This document shows, in pieces, positions 5,719-9,546 of a DNA stretch of 9,546 nucleotides. The DNA lies in NCBI GenBank assembly GCA_946479785.1, contig CAMLHQ010000108.1:1-9546 (forward strand), written 5' to 3'. This stretch comes from an uncultured Nitrospira sp. (GTDB taxonomy: Bacteria; Nitrospirota; Nitrospiria; Nitrospirales; Nitrospiraceae). The notes beneath the pieces were generated by a model. That model worked only from the letters and a program-made list of their open reading frames with translations. It searched no databases and was not told the DNA's origin. How positions within the stretch are numbered: the first letter of the stretch is position 1; every line of letters starts with the position of its first letter. The translations under genes and the position numbers were made by a program.

Positions 5719-7182
5719 TTACGCAGCCGATGGCGGCGAATCCGACATTTTTTGTGCCGACAGCGGCATGGCAATAGATTCGAGTGACCGCCTCTCGGCC
5801 TCGATCCCCCATACCAGTTCCACGAGGGCTCCGACGAGCATCATGCCAGCTCCCAGCAGGTAGCCGTAGAAAATGCTCGCGGCAGAAGTTTCAATCATTT
5901 TGGCGTACAGCCAGGGAGCCAGAACCCCCGCTCCTTGAGCCACAATGAAAAAGAATGCAATGGCCATGGCGCGGATCTCCATGGGAAAGATTTCACTCAC
6001 GGTGAGATAGGCGGCGCTGGCCCCGGCCGAGGCGAAGAAGAAGACGGCGGACCACAGAATCATGTGAGTGGTCAGGGTAAACGACCCCTGCCAGAAGAAG
6101 AAACCGGTGAGTGCCAACAGGAGGCCGGCCATCGCATACGTGAAGCTGATCATCGGTTTCCGGCCGATCGTGTCGAAGAACCGGCCGAGCAGGAGCGGCC
6201 CAAGAAAGTTGCCGAGCGCGAACGGCAGAATATAGAGCCCGATGCGGCTGCTGGGCACGGCGTAGTACTTCGTGAGAATCAGCGGATAGGTAAAAGACAC
6301 CGCGTTATACATGAACGCTTGTGTCACCATCAATGCAATCCCCAACATCGTTCGCTGCGGATAGGATTTGAACAATTCCCGCGCGACTGTCGCCACGGTC
6401 GCGCCGGGCCTCGGATGCAGCGCGATCGAGCCTTGCGGGGCCGGTAAGCTTTCGACCCTTTCATCGAGCAAGATCTCCCGTTCGATACGTGCCACGATTG
6501 TTTCCGCTTCCTGCACGCGGCTATGGGTCATGAGCCAGCGCGGGCTTTCGGGAATCAGCCGGCGAATCAGTGCAATGGCGATACCGAGCAACGCACCGAG
6601 CAGAAAACACAGTCGCCAGCCGAGATGTTCGGGAAAGATCGCCGGATTCAAGAGTACCAGTGTGAGCAGCGCGCCTGCCGCCGATCCAAGCCACCACGTT
6701 CCATTGATCGCCAGGTCGGTGTGCCCGCGGCGGCGCGCGGGAATCAATTCGTCGATCGCCGAGTTGATCGCGGCATATTCCCCGCCGATGCCGGCACCGG
6801 TGAGAAAACGGAAGAACATGAAACTAGCGAGATTCCAGGAGAACGCCGTGCACACCGTCGCCGTCAGGTAGAGCAGCAGCGTGATCATGAACCATTTTTT
6901 TCGCCCCTGCCGGTCGGTGAGATAGGAAAAGACGAGCGCGCCGATCACCGATCCTGCCAAGTATGCCGAAGCCGTGAGGCCAACTTCGGACTCCCTCAAG
7001 TGCAACGTCGTGGGCTGGGTGAGCGTGGGACCCAGCGAGGCGACGATCGACACTTCGAGTCCGTCCAGCAGCCAGGTAATCCCTAAGGCGGTGACCACCA
7101 GCCAGTGCCAGCGCGACCAGGGCAGACGGTCCATGCGTTGGGGAATGTCGGTGATGACTGAGGCATGAAGGTCGGCCGACAT
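5719..7182 (-). CDS. MFS transporter, sugar/metabolite:H+ symporter type
   Basis: This is an inner-membrane transporter of the major facilitator superfamily, 487 residues, with about twelve hydrophobic segments visible. A conserved Asp40 lies in TM1 (WLLDGLEVS). Motif A after TM2 reads YLTDRQGRKKW (87-97). TM4 carries RFLTGAGIGGEYAAINSAID. The sugar-porter-like PESPRWL (211-217) opens a cytoplasmic loop of about 60 residues before TM7. The second-half motif A equivalent is FDTIGRKP. These features suit the sugar porter and metabolite:H+ symporter branches, but the substrate is unknown. The ATG follows GAGGAACG, a close but usable ribosome binding site. It lies 20 bases after the zwf stop, so co-transcription is likely. 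The cytosolic C-terminal tail is polar. Confidence 0.93.
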   Translation of the reverse strand: MSADLHASVITDIPQRMDRLPWSRWHWLVVTALGITWLLDGLEVSIVASLGPTLTQPTTLHLRESEVGLTASAYLAGSVIGALVFSYLTDRQGRKKWFMITLLLYLTATVCTAFSWNLASFMFFRFLTGAGIGGEYAAINSAIDELIPARRRGHTDLAINGTWWLGSAAGALLTLVLLNPAIFPEHLGWRLCFLLGALLGIAIALIRRLIPESPRWLMTHSRVQEAETIVARIEREILLDERVESLPAPQGSIALHPRPGATVATVARELFKSYPQRTMLGIALMVTQAFMYNAVSFTYPLILTKYYAVPSSRIGLYILPFALGNFLGPLLLGRFFDTIGRKPMISFTYAMAGLLLALTGFFFWQGSFTLTTHMILWSAVFFFASAGASAAYLTVSEIFPMEIRAMAIAFFFIVAQGAGVLAPWLYAKMIETSAASIFYGYLLGAGMMLVGALVELVWGIEAERRSLESIAMPLSAQKMSDSPPSAA

Positions 7183-7202
7183 CGTTCCTCATTCCAGCGC
7201 CG

Positions 7203-8666
7203 CTACCATCCCAGTTGCCAGCGATGTCCGTTGCGCTCAACGACAGCGTCGGCCTCTTTCGGTCCCCAGGAGCCAGCCGTGTAGCCGTGCACTTCCCGCT
7301 TGCTGCTCAGCAGCGGATCATAGAGCCGCCAGGCGGTTTCAGTGAACTCGGCTGTCACGAACAGCGTTTGGTCACCGGTCATCACGTCTCCCAACAGCGT
7401 CTCATACGCTTCCGGGAGCTCGCCGCCGAACGCCTGGTGATAGTCGAACTGGAGCGACCGGTTGCTGAAACTGAGGGGCCGGCCCGGCGTCTTGACGGAA
7501 AATCCGAGCGCAAAGCCTTCGCTAGGCTGCAACGTGATGAGCAAAGCGTTCGGATCCACACTGCCAGGTTCGAGCGAACGAAATACCTGGATAGGCGCCG
7601 GGCGAAAGGTTACGGCGATCTGCGTGATCTTGCGTGGGAGGCGCTTGCCCGTCCGTAAATAAAACGGCACGCCTCGCCAGCGCCAATTGTGAATGTCCGC
7701 CTTCATCGCCACGAAGGTTTCGGTCATCGAATCCGGGCGGACCCCGCGTTCTTCGCGGTAGCCGGGGATTTTCTGCCCCGCCACTTCCCAGGCGGTGTAT
7801 TGGCCAAACGCCACATCTTTCGGATTGATGGGCGCGACAGCATGCAGGACTTTCAATTTTTCCGCTCGAATGGAGGCGGCGTCGAAGGACGCGGGCACTT
7901 CCATCGCCACCACCGTCATTAATTGAGTCAGATGGTTCTGGACCATGTCGCGCAAGGCACCGGCCTCTTGGTAATAGGCGCCCCGGTGCTCGACGCCGAG
8001 GTCTTCGGCGACCGTGATTTGCACGTTCTCTACCGAGTCGCGGTTCCACAGAGATTCGAAAATCGGATTGGCGAAGCGAAAAGCCAGCAGATTTTGCACC
8101 GTCTCTTTGCCCAGATAATGGTCGATGCGATAAATCTGGGATTCATCGAGATAGCGATGCAGGAGCGTATTCAAGGCACGGGCAGAATGGAAGTCGTGAC
8201 CGAACGGTTTTTCGAAGACGACCCGCACCCATCCATGACTCTTGAGAAGCCCCGCCCGATCCAGCTGTTCCACCGTCGCAGGCACTGCTGTGGGCGGCAG
8301 CGCCAGATAAAAGACACGGTTCTCGGGCAGATGGCGGGCGACTTCCAACCCACGGATAAATGTGGCGAGGGCCTCGTAATCTGCCGGACCTCCTTCGCGC
8401 ACAGTCTGGTAATGCAGATGCTCCTCGCACCATCGACATAGATCTGTCGCGTCGCGGGCGCCGGAATTGCGCAGACCTTCGTAGGCCCAGAGGCGAAAGG
8501 CGTCCTCACTCATTTCCGGCAATGCCGCTCCCACGACCAGCGTGTTCTGCTTTTCCAATTCTCCATAGGTCCGCAAATGAAACAGCGCCGGCAGGAGCTT
8601 GCGCCTGGTCAGATCGCCGGTGGCTCCGAGAATGATAAAAAGATGCGGCTCGACGGGGAGTTCCAT
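7203..8666 (-). CDS. zwf: Glucose-6-phosphate 1-dehydrogenase
   Basis: This cytoplasmic enzyme oxidises glucose 6-phosphate to 6-phosphogluconolactone with NADP+. It is the first step of the oxidative pentose phosphate pathway and an NADPH source. It has 487 residues, the normal length. The N-terminal nucleotide-binding motif is [17 protein letters not shown] with GATGDL at 14-19. The substrate loop EKPFG is at 152-156. The family signature RIDHYLGKE spans 180-188 with His183, and the likely catalytic base is His245 in [19 protein letters not shown] and the C-terminal RLYDPLLSS also fit the family. The ATG has AAGGA about ten bases upstream. The MFS gene follows after 20 bases. Pgl and gnd are not in the window. 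Confidence 0.97.
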   Translation of the reverse strand: MELPVEPHLFIILGATGDLTRRKLLPALFHLRTYGELEKQNTLVVGAALPEMSEDAFRLWAYEGLRNSGARDATDLCRWCEEHLHYQTVREGGPADYEALATFIRGLEVARHLPENRVFYLALPPTAVPATVEQLDRAGLLKSHGWVRVVFEKPFGHDFHSARALNTLLHRYLDESQIYRIDHYLGKETVQNLLAFRFANPIFESLWNRDSVENVQITVAEDLGVEHRGAYYQEAGALRDMVQNHLTQLMTVVAMEVPASFDAASIRAEKLKVLHAVAPINPKDVAFGQYTAWEVAGQKIPGYREERGVRPDSMTETFVAMKADIHNWRWRGVPFYLRTGKRLPRKITQIAVTFRPAPIQVFRSLEPGSVDPNALLITLQPSEGFALGFSVKTPGRPLSFSNRSLQFDYHQAFGGELPEAYETLLGDVMTGDQTLFVTAEFTETAWRLYDPLLSSKREVHGYTAGSWGPKEADAVVERNGHRWQLGW

Positions 8667-8812
8667 AGTCAGTGATTCCTTCTTCTACGCCCTTTTCTGA
8701 CCCTACGATCCACAGGCACGTGTCGTCAACTCACAGAATCCCTGAATGGAACGGGTCCACTCTCTTCTTCCGATGGGTGATGAGTACTGCCTCACGGCGT
8801 AACCACGGCAGC
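8667..8812 (-). promoter_or_regulatory. zwf upstream region with a possible weak promoter
   Basis: This 146-base gap separates yjbQ from zwf. On the minus strand TTGACG (8724-8729) matches five of six -35 positions. It is followed 18 bases later by TAGGGT (8700-8705), a poor -10, so a sigma-70 promoter is only tentative. Just after the yjbQ stop, CTGCC (8787-8791) can pair with GGCAG (8807-8811), but the loop is 15 bases and no T-run follows, so a terminator is not established. Confidence 0.3.
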
Positions 8813-9208
8813 TCAAGACGGCAACAAGGTGACATGGATCGTCCGTTCGCGTGGACCGTCTAACTCAACGAGCATCACCGATTGCCAGGTTCCTAGGACC
8901 AATTTTCCCTCCGACACAGGGATGGTGAGCGAAGGGCCAAGGATGGAAGACGCCATATGCGACCAGGCATGTGAAGGGTCATGAGCATGGCGGAACCGAA
9001 TAGGCGGGATCATTTGCTCGACGACCTGAAGCAAGTCCGCCTCCGTCCCCTCCCCGATCTCTCCGGTCGTCAAGGCGGCAGTCGTATGCGTGACAAAGAG
9101 AGAGCAGAGGCCCTCCTGCATCTTCTCTCGGCGGATCAGAGATTCAATGCGATCCGTCAGATCCACCACTTCTTTCAGACTGCCGGTGCTGATGCGGAGG
9201 ACTTCCAT
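8813..9208 (-). CDS. yjbQ: YjbQ/UPF0047 family protein (possible thiamine phosphate synthase activity)
   Basis: This small cytoplasmic protein belongs to the widespread YjbQ (UPF0047) family. Members have been linked to a secondary thiamine-phosphate synthase activity, but the main cellular role is unsettled. The 131 residues show the family landmarks. CSLFVTHTTAALT carries His41. AWSHMASSILGPSLTIPVSE carries His84. The C-terminal signature GKLVLGTWQSVMLVELDGPR precedes the closing strand RTIHVTLLP. The loop equivalent to the usual Asn/Asp-Pro segment reads EIGEGTEADL, so some family-typical residues there are not obvious. The frame is open to a TTG at 9229, but the ATG at 9206-9208 has GAGGA just upstream and starts directly with the expected first strand (MEVLRISTG). 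It is divergent from the plus-strand gene at 9502. Confidence 0.88.
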   Translation of the reverse strand: MEVLRISTGSLKEVVDLTDRIESLIRREKMQEGLCSLFVTHTTAALTTGEIGEGTEADLLQVVEQMIPPIRFRHAHDPSHAWSHMASSILGPSLTIPVSEGKLVLGTWQSVMLVELDGPRERTIHVTLLPS

Positions 9209-9231
9209 GCCTTCCTCGTCTGAGATCAACG

Positions 9232-9237
9232 ATCATA
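9232..9237 (-). promoter_or_regulatory. Candidate -10 box for yjbQ
   Basis: TATGAT on the minus strand matches five of six bases of the sigma-70 -10 consensus. It would place transcription about 15-20 bases before the preferred ATG of yjbQ, leaving room for its GAGGA site. The -35 region overlaps the inverted repeat at 9245-9276, and no good TTGACA match is seen there, so the promoter might depend on an activator. This is inference. Confidence 0.3.
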
Positions 9238-9244
9238 AACACAA

Positions 9245-9276
9245 TTGACGGTCGGACGGAAGCCCTTTGCCGTCAA
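9245..9276. repeat. Inverted repeat TTGACGG-N18-CCGTCAA in the divergent promoter region
   Basis: Seven-base arms TTGACGG (9245-9251) and CCGTCAA (9270-9276) are perfectly complementary, with an 18-base spacer. The repeat lies between the candidate yjbQ -10 box and a weak plus-strand promoter (TTGCCG at 9267-9272, TACAGT at 9289-9294). Position and symmetry suit an operator shared by divergent genes or an mRNA stem. It may also be chance. Confidence 0.4.
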
Positions 9277-9294
9277 ACGCGAGCTCTCTACAGT
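9267..9294 (+). promoter_or_regulatory. Weak sigma-70-like promoter, plus strand
   Basis: TTGCCG (9267-9272) and TACAGT (9289-9294) each match four of six consensus positions and are spaced by 16 bases. A start near 9301 would precede the leader-like frame at 9313 and give the gene at 9502 an untranslated leader of about 200 bases. The -35 overlaps the right arm of the inverted repeat. Confidence 0.25.
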
Positions 9295-9312
9295 AAATGT
9301 CCAAGGAGATCT

Positions 9313-9348
9313 ATGTGGCGTAAAAATTGGCGCTCAGCCGGCTTGTGA
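9313..9348 (+). CDS. Possible 11-codon leader peptide
   Basis: An ATG at 9313 is preceded by AAGGAG with a short spacing (9303-9308) and encodes MWRKNWRSAGL before a TGA at 9346. Two Trp codons and four basic residues occur in 11 codons. It lies upstream of the plus-strand gene starting at 9502 and downstream of the weak promoter, as a leader peptide would. No clear terminator/antiterminator pair was found in 9349-9501, so attenuation is not shown. It may be a chance frame. Confidence 0.25.
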   Translation: MWRKNWRSAGL

Positions 9349-9360
9349 CGCGCGACGTCA
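9346..9360. repeat. Short inverted repeat TGACG-N5-CGTCA
   Basis: TGACGCGCGACGTCA has 5-base complementary arms around a 5-base centre. It starts at the stop codon of the possible leader frame. The arms share TGACG/CGTCA with the 9245-9276 repeat, so both could be sites for one regulator, but arms this short could arise by chance. Confidence 0.3.
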
Positions 9361-9501
9361 AACAGGCTCGTATTGCGGCACACATGGAGGCATCACAGAA
9401 GTCGGTTTAGGGGTCTTCCGAGTAGCTCCCACCTTGCCGTACGTCCATCATTGAGCCATCCAACACACGACCTTCCCACGCATCACAAAGGAGGTCTCAC
9501 C

Positions 9502-9546
9502 ATGGCAACAGCCAGACCACTCGACCGACCACGCGCTTGGGACAGC
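9502..9546 (+). CDS. 5' end of a gene truncated by the window edge
   Basis: A strong ribosome binding site (AAAGGAGG, 9487-9494) sits seven bases before an ATG that opens a frame running off the window: MATARPLDRPRAWDS. Fifteen residues are too few to assign. The PRAWDS stretch loosely recalls the N-terminus of glucose-6-phosphate isomerases, where a short linker precedes an Ala-Trp pair. That would suit the nearby zwf gene, but this is a guess. It is transcribed away from yjbQ. Bases 9361-9486 upstream hold no clear gene. Confidence 0.7.
   Translation, partial: MATARPLDRPRAWDS

Noticed and set aside
5935..7086. Several plus-strand open frames of 167-187 codons
   Set aside because: They are antisense to the MFS gene, whose transmembrane pattern and motifs are clear; their compositions are shadow-like.
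9245..9454. 69-codon plus-strand frame from a TTG
   Set aside because: It has no ribosome binding site and no recognisable protein features, and it overlaps the inverted repeat and candidate promoter.
1..9546. tRNA, rRNA, CRISPR array or insertion sequence
   Set aside because: No cloverleaf, no repeated spacer pattern, and no transposase frame or terminal-repeat pair was seen on either strand.

Overview
The window is a gene-dense bacterial chromosome segment of fairly high G+C. Eight complete genes lie on the minus strand, and a ninth (yjbQ-type) follows the same direction at the right. One gene starts on the plus strand at the right edge. Most starts have Shine-Dalgarno sequences, and two exported proteins suit a Gram-negative periplasm: a Tat-exported molybdoenzyme and a c-type cytochrome. 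The mix of SoxC/SoxD-type genes, pentose-phosphate genes and OsmC would fit a chemolithoautotroph such as Nitrospira. That is inference from gene content, not a proven assignment.

Reading in the direction of minus-strand transcription (right to left): a YjbQ-family protein (8813-9208) is followed by a 146-base gap. Then come zwf (glucose-6-phosphate dehydrogenase), an MFS transporter, an unrecognised exported protein of about 570 residues, an F420-dependent-NADP-oxidoreductase-like protein, soxC and a soxD-like monoheme cytochrome c. Gaps among these are about 20-57 bases, and soxC and soxD overlap by 8 bases, so 1440-8666 looks like one transcription unit. After a 101-base gap, osmC and a HAD-family phosphatase form a tight pair (5-base gap).

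Functionally the cluster splits into three parts. One is NADPH supply and uptake (zwf, MFS). One is periplasmic oxidation of a reduced sulfur compound with electron transfer to a heme (SoxC plus SoxD-like). One is thiol/peroxide defence and metabolite clean-up (OsmC, HAD). No soxXYZAB genes are visible, so the SoxCD-like pair may act as a stand-alone sulfite or sulfane dehydrogenase.

The two ends hold the unexplained sequence. Positions 1-217 contain two strong inverted repeats, including a perfect 20-base palindrome, and no recognised gene. Positions 9209-9501 lie between the divergent yjbQ and a truncated plus-strand gene. They hold a 7-base-arm inverted repeat between candidate promoters and an 11-codon leader-like reading frame with a good ribosome binding site.
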